A stretch of DNA of 64,000 bases. Source: Myxococcota bacterium. GTDB taxonomy: Bacteria; Myxococcota_A; UBA9160; UBA4427. The position numbers were made by a program, and so were the translations under genes. Shown here piece by piece: positions 1-10,035 of this stretch. The DNA lies in the NCBI GenBank assembly GCA_041389495.1, contig JAWKRT010000001.1, positions 1,054,001-1,118,000 of the forward strand, read 5' to 3'. How positions within the stretch are numbered: position 1 is the stretch's first letter; each line of letters opens with the position of its first letter. The notes beneath the pieces were generated by a model that was not told where the DNA came from, ran no database searches, and saw nothing but the letters and a program-made list of their open reading frames with translations.

Positions 1-1
1 G

Positions 2-457
2 CGCAAGCTCTTCGCCGTCTTCGAGCCGCGCACGAACACGAGCCGCCGCGCGCTCTTCCAGGACGCCTACGGCCAGGCGTTCGGCCCCGCCGACTGCACC
101 GTCGTGAAGCGCGTCGACACGGGCGACCCGATCTACAGCGCGACCGGCCGCGTCGAGGAGTTCTTCTCGGCCGACATCCTCGTCCAGCGCATCCACTCGA
201 AGGGTCGGGAGGCGATCGCGTTCTCGACGGTGGAGGAGATCGTCGAGTTCCTGGCGCGCGAGGCGCAGGCCGGCGACGTCGTGCTGGTGATGAGCAACGG
301 CAGCTTCGACGGCATCTTCGACAAGCTGTTCGCCGCGCTCGGCGGCCCCGACCCGGGCGGCTATCGCGAGCTCATGCTGCGCGAGGAGCGCGCGCTCGCG
401 CGCCTGAACGCGATCTCGAGCGAGGCCTACGCGCGGCGGCGCGACTTCGGCGAGTGA
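2..457 (+). CDS. mpl: Mpl, UDP-MurNAc:tripeptide ligase (C-terminal part)
   Basis: This is the C-terminal ~150 residues of a Mur-ligase-family protein whose start lies left of the window. The reading frame is open from base 2. Visible signatures are AVFEPRTNTSRR near the left edge and DVVLVMSNGSFDGI near the end, which match the C-terminal domain of UDP-N-acetylmuramate:L-alanyl-gamma-D-glutamyl-meso-diaminopimelate ligase. Mpl acts in the cytoplasm and reattaches recycled murein tripeptide to UDP-MurNAc. The tail after the KLFAAL helix is about 35 residues and rich in Arg and Glu. The call rests on family motifs; MurC is the main alternative, but MSNG(S/G)FDGI favours Mpl. Confidence 0.85.
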   Translation, partial: RKLFAVFEPRTNTSRRALFQDAYGQAFGPADCTVVKRVDTGDPIYSATGRVEEFFSADILVQRIHSKGREAIAFSTVEEIVEFLAREAQAGDVVLVMSNGSFDGIFDKLFAALGGPDPGGYRELMLREERALARLNAISSEAYARRRDFGE

Positions 458-482
458 GCGCGGCGCGCGGGCGGCCCCGCGC

Positions 483-884
483 TCACGCGTCCATCCAGAA
501 GTCGACGAGCGCGGCCGGGTCGAGCGGCACCGTCCACACCTCGGCCGCGCGACCGTTCGCGACGCGCGCGAGCAGCAGGTACCCGACGTCGATGCGGCGC
601 GAGCCGCGCTCGAGCTTCGCGCGGAACACGATCGCGACGCGTTCGCCGCTCGCGAGCACGTCGACGAGCGTCGCGTCGAAGCTCGCCGTCATCTCGCCGA
701 TGCGGACGAGGTAGCCGACCACCTCGTCGACGCCCTCGTGGTCGCCGCGCCACGGGTTGGCGCCCGTCGCGTGCCACACCACGTCGGGGGCGAGGATCTG
801 CGCGAGCGTCTCGGTGTCGCCGCGCGACACCGCGCTCCAGGCGCGGCGCGCGAGCTCCTCGTTGGCGTTCGTCGTCTCGGACAT
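483..884 (-). CDS. SnoaL-like / NTF2-fold protein
   Basis: A 133-residue protein with the layout of small SnoaL-like (ketosteroid-isomerase-fold) domains: an N-terminal helix ending in WSAVSRGDTETLAQILAPDVVWH, a central GRDHEGVDEV-type loop, and C-terminal beta strands ending in VPLDPAALVDFWMDA. The family has the cone-shaped NTF2 fold and holds isomerases, cyclases and many members of unknown role. No catalytic assignment can be made from this sequence. It is convergent with mpl, 25 nt away, and stands alone. About 220 bases to its right (885-1104) hold no gene or motif that I recognise. Confidence 0.75.
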   Translation of the reverse strand: MSETTNANEELARRAWSAVSRGDTETLAQILAPDVVWHATGANPWRGDHEGVDEVVGYLVRIGEMTASFDATLVDVLASGERVAIVFRAKLERGSRRIDVGYLLLARVANGRAAEVWTVPLDPAALVDFWMDA

Positions 885-1104
885 GGCTCCCGTCGCTCCC
901 CTGCCGCGGCCGCGCGCATCATGCCCGAACCCGTGCGAGGCCGGGGAGCGAAAAGGATGCTAGGGAGGCGCGGCCGGGCGCGGGTGCGACGCCGCGCGCC
1001 GCGCTCCGGATGGCGGACGCGCGCCGGCGTCGCCGGAGCGCGGCTCGACGACGGGCGGAGCGCGCGGCGCGGGGCGGAGCGCGCGGCGCGAGCGGAGGAG
1101 CGCG

Positions 1105-1821
1105 ATGGATCGGAGCCCGCTCGCGCTCGCCGCGCTCCACTTCGCCTCGCTCTACGAGCTCGACGCGCGCGGGCGCATCGCGGCCCTCGCCCCGCCGGCA
1201 GAGGGCGCCGCCCCGCGCCTCCACGTCGTGCGCACCGCGCTCGGCACCGTCTGGCGCATGCGCTGCGACCTCCCGCCGGCGCTCGTGCGTCGTCTCTCCG
1301 CGCTCGCGGGTCGCGAGGGCCCCTGGCGCGCGGACGCGCCGCTCGAGCGCGCCGAGTTCCTGCGGCGCGCGCTCGCCGACGCGGCACCGGTCGCCGTCCG
1401 CGCCGCGGGAATCGCCTTCGCGGGTGCCGACGCCTCGATGCTAGGCGCGCCGTCCGTCGCGGCGGACGTCCGGCCGCTCGCGCCCGGCGACGCGGCGCGC
1501 GCACACGGTGGCCTCGGCGACGAGGCGGCGCACTGCGCGCCGGAGCGCGCGCCCGTCGGCGCCTTCGTCGACGGCGCGCTCGTCGCGGTGTGCCGCTGTG
1601 CGTCGCGGAGCGCGCGCGAGCCCGCGCAGGCGCGCGTCGCGACTGCCGAGCCGTTCCGCGGGCGCGGGCTCGGCGCAGCCGTCCTCGCGGGCTGGGCGCG
1701 CGCCGTGCTCGCCGCGGGCGGCGTACCGCTCCTGCGCGCGGGGGCGGACGACCGCGCCGCGCGCGCGCTCGCCCTGCGCGCGCGCTTCGTCGCCTTCGGC
1801 GACGAGCACGCCTGGGACTAA
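1105..1821 (+). CDS. GNAT-family N-acetyltransferase
   Basis: A 238-residue protein. The C-terminal half carries the acetyl-CoA binding signature of GCN5-related acetyltransferases: VATAEPFRGRGLGAAVLAGW (R/Q-x-x-G-x-G/A pyrophosphate loop), followed by a helix and the closing strand LRARFVAFGDEHAW. The N-terminal ~100 residues are less conserved and may recognise the substrate, which is unknown. The ATG at 1105 follows a GGAGGAG Shine-Dalgarno sequence at about 1094-1100. The stop overlaps by 4 nt the stop of the convergent SGNH hydrolase gene. Confidence 0.8.
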   Translation: MDRSPLALAALHFASLYELDARGRIAALAPPAEGAAPRLHVVRTALGTVWRMRCDLPPALVRRLSALAGREGPWRADAPLERAEFLRRALADAAPVAVRAAGIAFAGADASMLGAPSVAADVRPLAPGDAARAHGGLGDEAAHCAPERAPVGAFVDGALVAVCRCASRSAREPAQARVATAEPFRGRGLGAAVLAGWARAVLAAGGVPLLRAGADDRAARALALRARFVAFGDEHAWD

Positions 1822-2591
1822 CGAGCCTCGACCTTCGGAAGCGCGTCGCCGAGCATCGCGTCGAGCGCGTCGCGGACGACGCGCGTCCACACCGCATAGC
1901 CCGCCGCCGAGAGGTGGAGGCCGTCGAACCGGAAGAGCGTCCCCGGCGGCGGGCCGTCCTCCTCGCCCGGCGCGCGCAGCGCGAGCATCGGCGTCGCGAT
2001 GTCGACGTAGGAGAGCGAGGGGTCGGCCGCCGCGAGCGCCGCGATGCGCTCGTTCGCGGCGCGCATCCGCGGCCACAGCTCCCAGCGCAGGCGCGACGGC
2101 TTGATCGCGACGAACGCGATCGGCGCGCGGCTCCCGCCGTCGCGCACGAAGGCGACGAGGCGCTCGAAGTCGGCGACCACGCGGTCCGCCGAGGCGCCCG
2201 CGCCGATGTCGTTGTCGCCGGCGTACACGACGATCGCGGAGGGGGCATAGGGCGCGACGATGCGCGGCGCGAACGCGACGACGTGGTCCATGTGCGCGCC
2301 GCCGAAGCCGCGGTTGAGCACGCGCACGGGCGCCATGTCGCGCTCGAGCGTGTCCCACATGCGGATGCTCGAGCTGCCGACGAAGAGCACGGCCCCGGGC
2401 GCGGGCATCGACGCGCGGTCGGCCGCCTCGAAGGCCTCGATCTCGTCCTCCCAGAACGACGCCTCGGCCGCGCGCGCGAAGAAGACGCGCACGGCGACGG
2501 CACCGGCCGCGGCGAGCGCGATCGCGACGCCGGCCGCGATCGCGAGCCGCCGCGGCCAGCGGCGCGCGTGCACTCCGGAGCTCGTCGCCAT
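1818..2591 (-). CDS. SGNH/GDSL-type hydrolase, membrane-anchored or secreted
   Basis: A 257-residue protein with an N-terminal hydrophobic segment (residues ~12-32, LAIAAGVAIALAAAGAVAV), so it is probably exported or anchored. The SGNH blocks are visible in order: VLFVGSSSIRMW (nucleophile Ser block), NRGFGGAHMDHV (Gly block), VYAGDNDIG (Asn block) and DGLHLSAAGYAVW (catalytic Asp/His). The family cleaves esters, lipids or acetyl groups from carbohydrates; the substrate here is unknown. I chose the ATG at 2591 because it leads directly into the signal-like segment; the frame is open further upstream. It is divergent from the cytochrome gene at 2723. Confidence 0.8.
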   Translation of the reverse strand: MATSSGVHARRWPRRLAIAAGVAIALAAAGAVAVRVFFARAAEASFWEDEIEAFEAADRASMPAPGAVLFVGSSSIRMWDTLERDMAPVRVLNRGFGGAHMDHVVAFAPRIVAPYAPSAIVVYAGDNDIGAGASADRVVADFERLVAFVRDGGSRAPIAFVAIKPSRLRWELWPRMRAANERIAALAAADPSLSYVDIATPMLALRAPGEEDGPPPGTLFRFDGLHLSAAGYAVWTRVVRDALDAMLGDALPKVEAR

Positions 2592-2722
2592 CCGTGGCCT
2601 CCCGTCTTCGCGTCTTCGCGTCGTCGCGGTCGCGCCCGCCGCCGCCGCCGCCGCCGCCGCGACGCGCGCGGGCGCGCGCGAGGTCGCCGCGGCGGCGGCG
2701 CGCGTTGCTACGCTGGCGCGCC

Positions 2723-3688
2723 GTGATTCCCCGCGACTCCGCTCGCGCGTCCCGTCCGCCGCCCCCGCACCGGCGCCGGCGGGCGACTCCAGTGCTCGCG
2801 CTCGCGCTCCTCGCGATCGCGTCGCCGCGCATCCTACACGCGGCGGGGGCAGATCCGTCGTCGCCGTCCGCCGTCCTGCGCTTCGAGCGCGACGGTGCGC
2901 TCGTGCGGGCGCTTCCGCTCGCCGCACTGCGCGCCGCGTGCCCGACCGAGCGCGTCGACGTCGACGACCCCTACTACCACCGCGCGATGTCGTTCTTCGC
3001 GCTCCCGTTCCCGTGCGTCTTCGAGGCGGGCTTCGGCGCCCCGCTCGCGTCGTCCGCGCGCGAGGACTTCTCGCTGCGCGCCCTCGACGGCTACGCCCGC
3101 CCCGTCGCGGGCGCGCAGCTCGCCGAGCCGGGCGCGTGGCTCGCGTTCGCGGACGCGTCGCTCACGCCGCGCGCCGCGCTCGACGCCGACCCGCCCGCGC
3201 TGCGCTTCGCGCCCATCACGCGGCGCGAGCTCGACCCGGCGCCCTTCTACCTCGTGTGGACCGGCGCCGAGCAGAACGACCCGCACCGCCATCCATGGCC
3301 GTTCCAGCTCGTCACGATCGACGAGGTGCCGTTCGCGCGCCGCCATCCGCACACCGTGCCGACGGGCGAGCCGCCGGGCTCGCCCGCGCAGCGCGGCTTC
3401 TCCCTCTTCCGCAGCCAGTGCATCGCCTGCCACGCGATCAACGGCGAGGGCGGCGCGGTCGGCCCCGACCTCAACGTGCCGCGGAGCATCGTCGAGTACC
3501 GGCCCGTCGCGCAGATCCGCGCCTTCATCCGCGATCCGCGCACGTTCCGCTACTCGGCGATGCCCGCGCACCCGGGGCTCACGGACGCGGACCTCGACGC
3601 GCTCGTCGCGTACTTCCGGGCGATGAGCGCGCGCAAGCACGACCCGGGCGGCGCGGGGCGCGCCGCTCCGGACGCGGGCGGCGAGTGA
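2723..3688 (+). CDS. Monohaem c-type cytochrome, exported
   Basis: A 321-residue protein from a GTG at 2723, chosen because it precedes a signal peptide (hydrophobic segment ending ILHAAGA). The frame is open upstream, but that part is low-complexity Pro/Arg. A single haem-attachment motif CIACH is at residues 233-237, followed by NGEGGAVGPDL and by SAMPAHPGLTDADLDALVAYF with the axial Met, typical of class I cytochrome c domains. The N-terminal 230 residues show no motif I can name. It is probably a periplasmic electron carrier or an electron-accepting subunit fused to an uncharacterised domain. It ends 22 nt before the convergent MutS-family gene. Confidence 0.8.
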   Translation: MIPRDSARASRPPPPHRRRRATPVLALALLAIASPRILHAAGADPSSPSAVLRFERDGALVRALPLAALRAACPTERVDVDDPYYHRAMSFFALPFPCVFEAGFGAPLASSAREDFSLRALDGYARPVAGAQLAEPGAWLAFADASLTPRAALDADPPALRFAPITRRELDPAPFYLVWTGAEQNDPHRHPWPFQLVTIDEVPFARRHPHTVPTGEPPGSPAQRGFSLFRSQCIACHAINGEGGAVGPDLNVPRSIVEYRPVAQIRAFIRDPRTFRYSAMPAHPGLTDADLDALVAYFRAMSARKHDPGGAGRAAPDAGGE

Positions 3689-3710
3689 GCCGCGTCGCGC
3701 GCGTGCGCGC

Positions 3711-5592
3711 CTAGCGAACCTCGAGACCGACGGCGCGCATGAGGTCGAGCGCGTTGCTGCGCGCGACGACGCCCGGCCGCAGCCGGTAGTCGAACACGAG
3801 CCGCCCGTCCTCGAGCCGGTCCTCGAAGTGGACGTTGCGCACGCGCGGCGCGAGCTCGTCCGCGATCGCGGCGAGCGCGAGGTCGTGCGTCGTCACGAAC
3901 CCGATCGCGCCGCTCTCGAGCAGCGTCGCGACGATCGCGCGCGCGCCGATCGCGCGGTCGTGCGAGTTGGTGCCGTGCAGGGCCTCGTCGATCAGGAACA
4001 GCGCGGGGGCGGCGTCGGGGCTTCGCGCGACGTCGACGATCCGGCGCAGGCGTTCGAGCTCCGCGTAGAAGTGCGACGTCCCGGACTGCAGCGAGTCGAC
4101 CACCCGCAGCGAGGCGGCGAGCGAGAGCGGCGTGAGCGCGAGCGCGCCGGCGCGCACCGGCGCGCCCGCCTGCGCCATCGCCGCCGCGACGCCGACGGCG
4201 CGCAGCAGCGTGCTCTTGCCGGACATGTTCGAGCCGCTCACGACGGCGATCGGCTCGTCGCGCGAGAGCCGCACGTCGTTGCGGACGCAGTGCGCGGCGG
4301 CGAGCAGCGGGTGGCCGAGGTCGCGCGCGTCGAAGAGCGGCGCTTCGCTCTCGGACGCGAAGCGCGGGAACGGGTCGCGCGGGTGCTCGTAGGCGTAGGT
4401 CGCGAGCGAGAGCAGCGCCTCGAGCTCGCCCGTCGCGTCGAGCCACGCGCGCACGCGTCCGCCGCAGCGCGCGCGCCACGCCGCGATCGCGAGCGCGATC
4501 TGCGGCCCCCACAGCAGGAGCGCGCCGATCGGCGCGAAGAGCTGGTTGCGCATCGCGTCGCGCAGCGCGACCCAGCGGCGCAGCCGCGCGATCTCGCGCG
4601 CGGCCGAGTGCGCGTCGCTCGCGAGCGCGCGGTGGAGCGCGCGCAGCCGCGCGTCCGGGCTCGCCGCGAACGCGGGCTCGCGTTCGAGCAGTGCGACGAC
4701 GCGCTCGAGCAGGTCGAGCGAGCGCACGGCGCCGTCGAGCCCGGCGACGGCGCGCCGCGCGCGCGCGCGCGACGAGCGCGGCCGCGGCCTCGAGCGCGGC
4801 GACGCCGACGAGCGGCAGCGGGCCCGCGCCGAGCGGCCAGGCGACGAGCGCGGCGACGCCGAGCGCCGCGAGCCCGGCGAGCGCGGCGCGCAGGGCGGGG
4901 ACGGGCACGGGCGCCGCGCGCTCGGCCCACGCGACGAGGCCGCCCGCGTCGAGCCGCGGCCCCACTTCGTCGCCTACGCGCGCGAGCCGCTCGCGCAGGT
5001 CGACGGCGTCGCGGAGCGCCGCGACGGCGCCCTGTCGCGCGACGACCTCGTCCGGTCGCGCGGGCGCGCACAGCCAGCGCGCGAGCGTCGCCTCGCCGAG
5101 CGGAGTGCGCGCCGCGCACAGGAGCTCGAAGAGCGAGCCCTCGCCGAACAGGTCGAGGTCGTCGGCGAAGAGCGAGTCGCGCGGGCGGACGGCGTCGCCC
5201 GCGCTCCCCGTGCCCGCCCAGCGGTCGTCGATGCGCGCGAGTCCGCGCGCATAGTGCGCGGCCGCGCGGCTCGCCGCGTCGCGCGCGCGCAGCGCGCGGT
5301 CGTGCGCGACGACGAGCGCGGCGAATGCGACGAGCGGCGCGAGTGCGACCGCGGGCGCGAGCGTGCGCGGCCCGAACGCGAGCCACGCGCCGAGCGCGCC
5401 GGCACCGAACGTCGCGAGCCGCGCGTGCGAGAGCCAGCGGCAGCGGCGCGCGAGTGCCTCGGCGCTGCGCGTCCGCGCGCCGAGGCGCGCCGCGTACTCG
5501 GCGCGGGGCGCGCTCGACGCGTCCGCGTCGCCGTCGCTGCGGCCGCCGGCGCCGGGCTGCGACGCGGGCCCGGCCTCGCGCGTTCCGGTCAC
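3711..5592 (-). pseudogene. MutS-family DNA mismatch-repair ATPase, frameshifted
   Basis: Two frames together encode one ~627-residue MutS-related protein. The N-terminal part (5592 to ~4771) has two hydrophobic stretches and a lever/core-like region (DSLFADDLDLFGEGSLFELL). The C-terminal part (below ~4760) has Walker A SGSNMSGKSTLLR, Walker B LFLIDEALHGTNSHDR and TTHD, the ABC-type MutS ATPase. The frames meet inside a (CG)8 run at 4756-4771; the span is 1882 nt, so a 2-nt loss or 1-nt gain explains it. The GTG at 5592 overlaps the thiD stop as GTGA. The family resembles membrane-associated MutS-like proteins rather than MutS1. It is either a real slippage mutation or a sequencing error; the intact motifs on both sides favour a recent or artefactual break. 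Confidence 0.75.
4756..4771. repeat. (CG)8 dinucleotide run at the frameshift
   Basis: An uninterrupted run of eight CG dinucleotides lies inside the MutS-family gene, exactly where the coding frame changes. Dinucleotide runs like this are slippage-prone in vivo and error-prone in sequencing. Confidence 0.85.
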
Positions 5593-6398
5593 CCGAGGCC
5601 CAGCACGCGCGCGCCGCGTCCGATCGGGCGTGCGGCCGCGATCGCGCGCGCGACGAACGCGCGCGCTCCCGCGACCGCGTCGCGCAGCGGCTCGCCGCGC
5701 GCGAGGCGCGCGGCGACGGCCGACGACAGCGCGCAGCCCGTTCCGTGGACGGGGCCCGCGTCGATGCGCTCGCCGGGGAGCCACTCGAGTGCGACCGTGC
5801 CGTCGTCGCCGCGGACCGCGAGCAGGTCGTCGGGCGCGCCGTCGCGATGGCCTCCCTTCACGAGCACCGCGCGCGCCCCGAGCTCGAGCGCGAAGACGCG
5901 CGCCGCCTCCTCGGCGCCCGCGCGCGTCGACGCGTCGCGCCCCGTGAGCGCGCCGGCCTCCGCGACGTTCGGCGTGACGAGCGCCGCGCGCTGCGCGATC
6001 TCGCACAAGGTCGCCCATGCGCGGCGCTCGAGCAGCGCCGTGCCGTCGCTCGCCGCGAGCACCGGGTCGAGCACGATGGGGGTGCCGGGCGCGAGCGCGT
6101 CGAGTCCGAGCAGCACGCTGCGCGCGACGTCGTCGGTCGCGAGCATTCCGATCTTCACCGCGGCCGGGGCGACGTCGCGCAGCAGCACGCGCAGCTGCTC
6201 GAGCACGACGTTCGGGAACGCGGGCAGCGAGCGGTGCACGCGCTGCGTGTCCTGGATCGTGATCGCGGTGACGACGCCCGCGCCGTGCACGCCGTGCGCG
6301 CGGAAGACCTGGAGATCGGCCTGCAGTCCCGCGCCGCCGGTCGGGTCCGAGCCCGCGATCGAGAGCGCGGTGGGAGACGTGACGGCCGGATCGGACAT
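5589..6398 (-). CDS. thiD: Hydroxymethylpyrimidine/phosphomethylpyrimidine kinase
   Basis: A 269-residue ribokinase-fold kinase that phosphorylates HMP and HMP-phosphate in thiamine biosynthesis (cytoplasm). Clear motifs are ALSIAGSDPTGGAGLQADLQVF at the start, AITIQDTQRV, VKIGMLA, VLDPVLAASDG, LVTPNVAEA, VLVKGGH and GPVHGTGCALSSAVAA, the last holding the anion hole and catalytic Asp/Cys region. Length and order match ThiD. The ATG at 6398 gives the standard N-terminus. The stop overlaps the GTG of the MutS-family gene. A second thiamine gene, thiE, lies about 10 kb away; no TPP riboswitch is evident in the 96-nt upstream gap. Confidence 0.92.
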   Translation of the reverse strand: MSDPAVTSPTALSIAGSDPTGGAGLQADLQVFRAHGVHGAGVVTAITIQDTQRVHRSLPAFPNVVLEQLRVLLRDVAPAAVKIGMLATDDVARSVLLGLDALAPGTPIVLDPVLAASDGTALLERRAWATLCEIAQRAALVTPNVAEAGALTGRDASTRAGAEEAARVFALELGARAVLVKGGHRDGAPDDLLAVRGDDGTVALEWLPGERIDAGPVHGTGCALSSAVAARLARGEPLRDAVAGARAFVARAIAAARPIGRGARVLGLG

Positions 6399-6494
6399 CG
6401 GCGCCGATGGTAAGATCGGCCCCCGCTCCGTGCATCCGATCCGACGGGCCCGATGGGGCGACGGGCTCGACGCGCGCGCAGCCGAGGAGGCCAG

Positions 6495-7313
6495 GTGGAA
6501 CCCGAGGGCGCGGCGAGCTGGCTTCCCGAGGCATGTGCGGCATGTGCGGCGTGCGCGCGACCGCCCGGGCGTGCGCGCGCGCGCGTGCGGCGGCTCGCGG
6601 CGGCGGTGCTCGCCGCGCTCGCGAGCGCGACGGCGGGCGCGCTGCCCGGAGCGCGCGCGGCATTCGCGGAGTCGGCGGCCTCGGCGCCCGCCGACGAGAC
6701 GTGGTATGCGCAGGAGGTCGCGCGCGGCGATCACGCCTTCCTCGTCACGCACTACTGGTCGAAGGGCGACAAGCTGCGCGCGGAGACCGTGCTCGCCGGG
6801 CGTCGCATCGTCACGATCGTGAACGGCGCCACCTACTACACGCTCGACCCGACGCGCGGCGTCGGGCTCGCGATCGAGCGCAGCGCGCTCGCGCGCGCCG
6901 GCGACGCGCGTCGCGACCGCCCGTTCGCCGACGACTTCCACGCGCTCGTGCGCGCCGGCGGCGAGCTCGTCGGCACCGAGGCGCTCGGCGGCCAGCCCGT
7001 CGAGCGCTACCGGCTCACCAACGAGTCGGGGCGCGTCGAGGTGTGGGTGACGCCGGACCGCAAGCTTCCCGTGCGCGTCGCGCGCTTCCGCCACGCGACG
7101 GCCTCGACGGACCAGAAGGACTACGTGAACTGGCTGCGCGGCGTGCCGATCGACGACCGCTTCTTCGAGCCGCCCTCGGGCATCGACGTCGAGCGCATCG
7201 GCTACGAGGACTACGTGCGCACGTCGGCGACGAAGCCGCTCGGACCGGCGCCGCCGTTCTACGGCTACCTGCTCCACGGCGAGCCCGAGGGCGACGCGGG
7301 CGGCTCGGACTGA
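6495..7313 (+). CDS. Secreted protein of unknown function
   Basis: A 272-residue protein from a GTG at 6495 preceded by GAGGAGG (6484-6490); an in-frame ATG at 6453 is possible but less well placed. The N-terminus has an arginine-rich stretch and then a hydrophobic signal segment ending around GARAAFAES. The mature part contains THYWSKGDKLRAETVLAGRRIVTIVNGATYYTLDP and later VEVWVTPDRKLPVRV. This beta-rich layout resembles LolA/DUF4412-type outer-membrane lipoprotein-sorting folds. I do not recognise a specific family member, and the role is unknown. It lies between divergent thiD and convergent mrp. Confidence 0.65.
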   Translation: MEPEGAASWLPEACAACAACARPPGRARARVRRLAAAVLAALASATAGALPGARAAFAESAASAPADETWYAQEVARGDHAFLVTHYWSKGDKLRAETVLAGRRIVTIVNGATYYTLDPTRGVGLAIERSALARAGDARRDRPFADDFHALVRAGGELVGTEALGGQPVERYRLTNESGRVEVWVTPDRKLPVRVARFRHATASTDQKDYVNWLRGVPIDDRFFEPPSGIDVERIGYEDYVRTSATKPLGPAPPFYGYLLHGEPEGDAGGSD

Positions 7314-7340
7314 GGCGCACTGCGCGCGCCCGCGCGCGGA

Positions 7341-8459
<1,119 letters not shown>

Positions 8460-8617
8460 GGGGTCTCCTGGGAAGCGCGGGGGCGGCAGTCTAGCAGCCG
8501 CGCTCGCGCGCTCTCGGCGACGGCACCGCGACGCCGCGCGCGCGGGCAGTGGCTACGCTCGCGCGCGCGGCGCGGGCGACGCGCCCCCGCGAAGCCTGGA
8601 CCACGGAGACGCGAGCG

Positions 8618-9652
8618 ATGACGGATCTCGACGAGGTGCTCGAGCGCTTCCAGATGGGCGGCCTCGAGTACGGCGGCGGCTTCGCGAACCACGGGCCGAT
8701 GGCGGCGGAGGCGCTCGTCGCGCTCGGCCATCCCGCGCTCCTCACCGGCTGGGTCGACCTCTACGCGCCGCGCCTTCCGCCGTTCTCGCCGGGGCGCGCG
8801 ATCGCGCCCGCCGAGCGCGCGGCCGCGCGCGGCGACGCGAGCCGCTTCGCGGACTGGGTGGCGACGTACGAGGCGGAGATCGCGCGCGACGGCGTGCGCG
8901 CGGTGCTCGCGCGCGAGGTCGCCGCGCTCGCGCCCGGCCTGTTCGCGGGGGCCGCGCACGGACTGCTGCGCGTCGCGCACGCGGCGCGCGCGATCGGCCG
9001 CGGGGAGACGTCGGTGCGCGTGCGCGAGGTCGCGTTCGGGCTCGGCTACTGGGCGGGGAGCTACCAGACGCTGCCCGGCGAGCCGGGGGCGCGCCCCGAG
9101 CGCGACCCGATCGACGCGCTGCTCACCCTCGAGCCCGTGCCGCCCGCCGCGCGCGCGGGCGGCGCCTTCACCGATGCCGTCCGCGCGCTCGACGCGCACG
9201 CGCCCTTCGCGCGCGCGCTCGCGAGCGCCGACCTGCGCGATGCCGGGAGCGACGCCTTCCTGTCCGCGCTCTGTCGCGCGGGGGCGCGCCTCTATCTCGC
9301 GAACCCCGAGGCCCGCATCGCCTACGCGCACGCGGTCACCGCGCCGAGCGCGGTGAGGCTCGTCGCGCCGTGGGTCGACGCCGCGACGCGGCGCGCGCTC
9401 GGCACCTTCGCCTATCAAGCCGCGATGGCGCTCCACGCCGTGAGCGCCGCGCGCGCCGAGGGCGGGCCGCCGCCGTCGGCCGAGGCCGTCGCGATGGCGG
9501 ACGACGTGGACGAGATCCGCTATCGCGCGGCGTGCTCGCTCGGCGAGCACGCGATCAAGCTCGCCGAGGCGTGCCTGCGCGAGGACGCGATCGCGCCGGC
9601 GCGCGAGCTGCGGCTCGCCGCCGCCGACGCCGCGGCGCACCTGCAGGGCTGA
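8618..9652 (+). CDS. Questin-oxidase-like protein (DUF4243)
   Basis: A 344-residue, Ala-rich, alpha-helical protein. The signature FANHGPMAAEALVALGHPALLTGWVDLYAPRLPP at the N-terminus is typical of the questin oxidase/DUF4243 family. It also has FGLGYWAGSYQTLPG in the middle and YQAAMALHAVSAA with DDVDEIRYRAACSLGEHAIKL at the end. Fungal members perform oxidative ring cleavage of anthraquinones; bacterial members are mostly uncharacterised, so the substrate is unknown. The ATG at 8618 starts just before the conserved region; an earlier start at 8549 adds an unconserved Arg/Ala leader. It is followed 50 nt later by a LAB_N protein. Confidence 0.75.
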   Translation: MTDLDEVLERFQMGGLEYGGGFANHGPMAAEALVALGHPALLTGWVDLYAPRLPPFSPGRAIAPAERAAARGDASRFADWVATYEAEIARDGVRAVLAREVAALAPGLFAGAAHGLLRVAHAARAIGRGETSVRVREVAFGLGYWAGSYQTLPGEPGARPERDPIDALLTLEPVPPAARAGGAFTDAVRALDAHAPFARALASADLRDAGSDAFLSALCRAGARLYLANPEARIAYAHAVTAPSAVRLVAPWVDAATRRALGTFAYQAAMALHAVSAARAEGGPPPSAEAVAMADDVDEIRYRAACSLGEHAIKLAEACLREDAIAPARELRLAAADAAAHLQG

Positions 9653-9702
9653 AGCGCCGCGCGACCGCGCTCGCGCGGCACGGCGAGGAGGGGAGGGCGG
9701 AC

Positions 9703-10035
9703 GTGGCGGAGTGGCTGGACGGCAACCCGTCGGGCGCGTGGCTCGCGCTCGGCCTGGTCGGCAACGCGGCCTTCGGCGCGCGCTTCCTCGTGCAGTGGAT
9801 CGCCTCGGAGCGCGCGGGCGAGAGCGTCGTGCCGATGGCGTTCTGGTACCTGAGCATCGCGGGCTCGCTGGTGCTGCTCGTCTACGCGGCGCACCTGCGC
9901 GACCCCGTCTTCACGCTCGCCTACCTGCCGAACTCGTTCGTGTACCTGCGCAACGTGGCCCTGCGGCGGCGCGCCCGGCGTCAGGCGGCCGCGCCCGGCG
10001 CGCGCGACGTCGCCTCCCGCAGCACCGAGAGGTAG
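9703..10035 (+). CDS. Lipid A biosynthesis N-terminal-domain (LAB_N) membrane protein
   Basis: A 110-residue protein with about three hydrophobic segments. The pattern WLALGLVGNAAFGARFLVQWIASERAGESVVPMAFWYLSIAGSLVLLVYAAHLRDPVFTL and PNSFVYLRN is the LAB_N domain. In some bacteria this domain is the N-terminus of lipid-A-disaccharide synthase; free-standing copies often accompany glycosyltransferases. GTG at 9703 is chosen because GAGGAGGGGAGG precedes it (about 9685-9697). Its last 55 nt overlap the convergent desaturase gene. The partner enzyme is not in the window, so the role in envelope lipid synthesis is inferred. Confidence 0.75.
   Translation: MAEWLDGNPSGAWLALGLVGNAAFGARFLVQWIASERAGESVVPMAFWYLSIAGSLVLLVYAAHLRDPVFTLAYLPNSFVYLRNVALRRRARRQAAAPGARDVASRSTER

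Noticed and set aside
738..2726. A 662-codon plus-strand open frame across the SnoaL, GNAT and SGNH region
   Set aside because: Composition is almost only Arg, Ala, Pro and Gly; it runs through three genes with clear family motifs and has none of its own. High GC makes long spurious frames common.
2260..3714. A 484-codon open frame overlapping the cytochrome gene
   Set aside because: The cytochrome frame has a signal peptide and CIACH motif; the alternative is arginine-rich and featureless.
6399..6494. TPP riboswitch ahead of thiD
   Set aside because: The 96-nt gap lacks the conserved thi-box sequences, and thiD starts directly from it.
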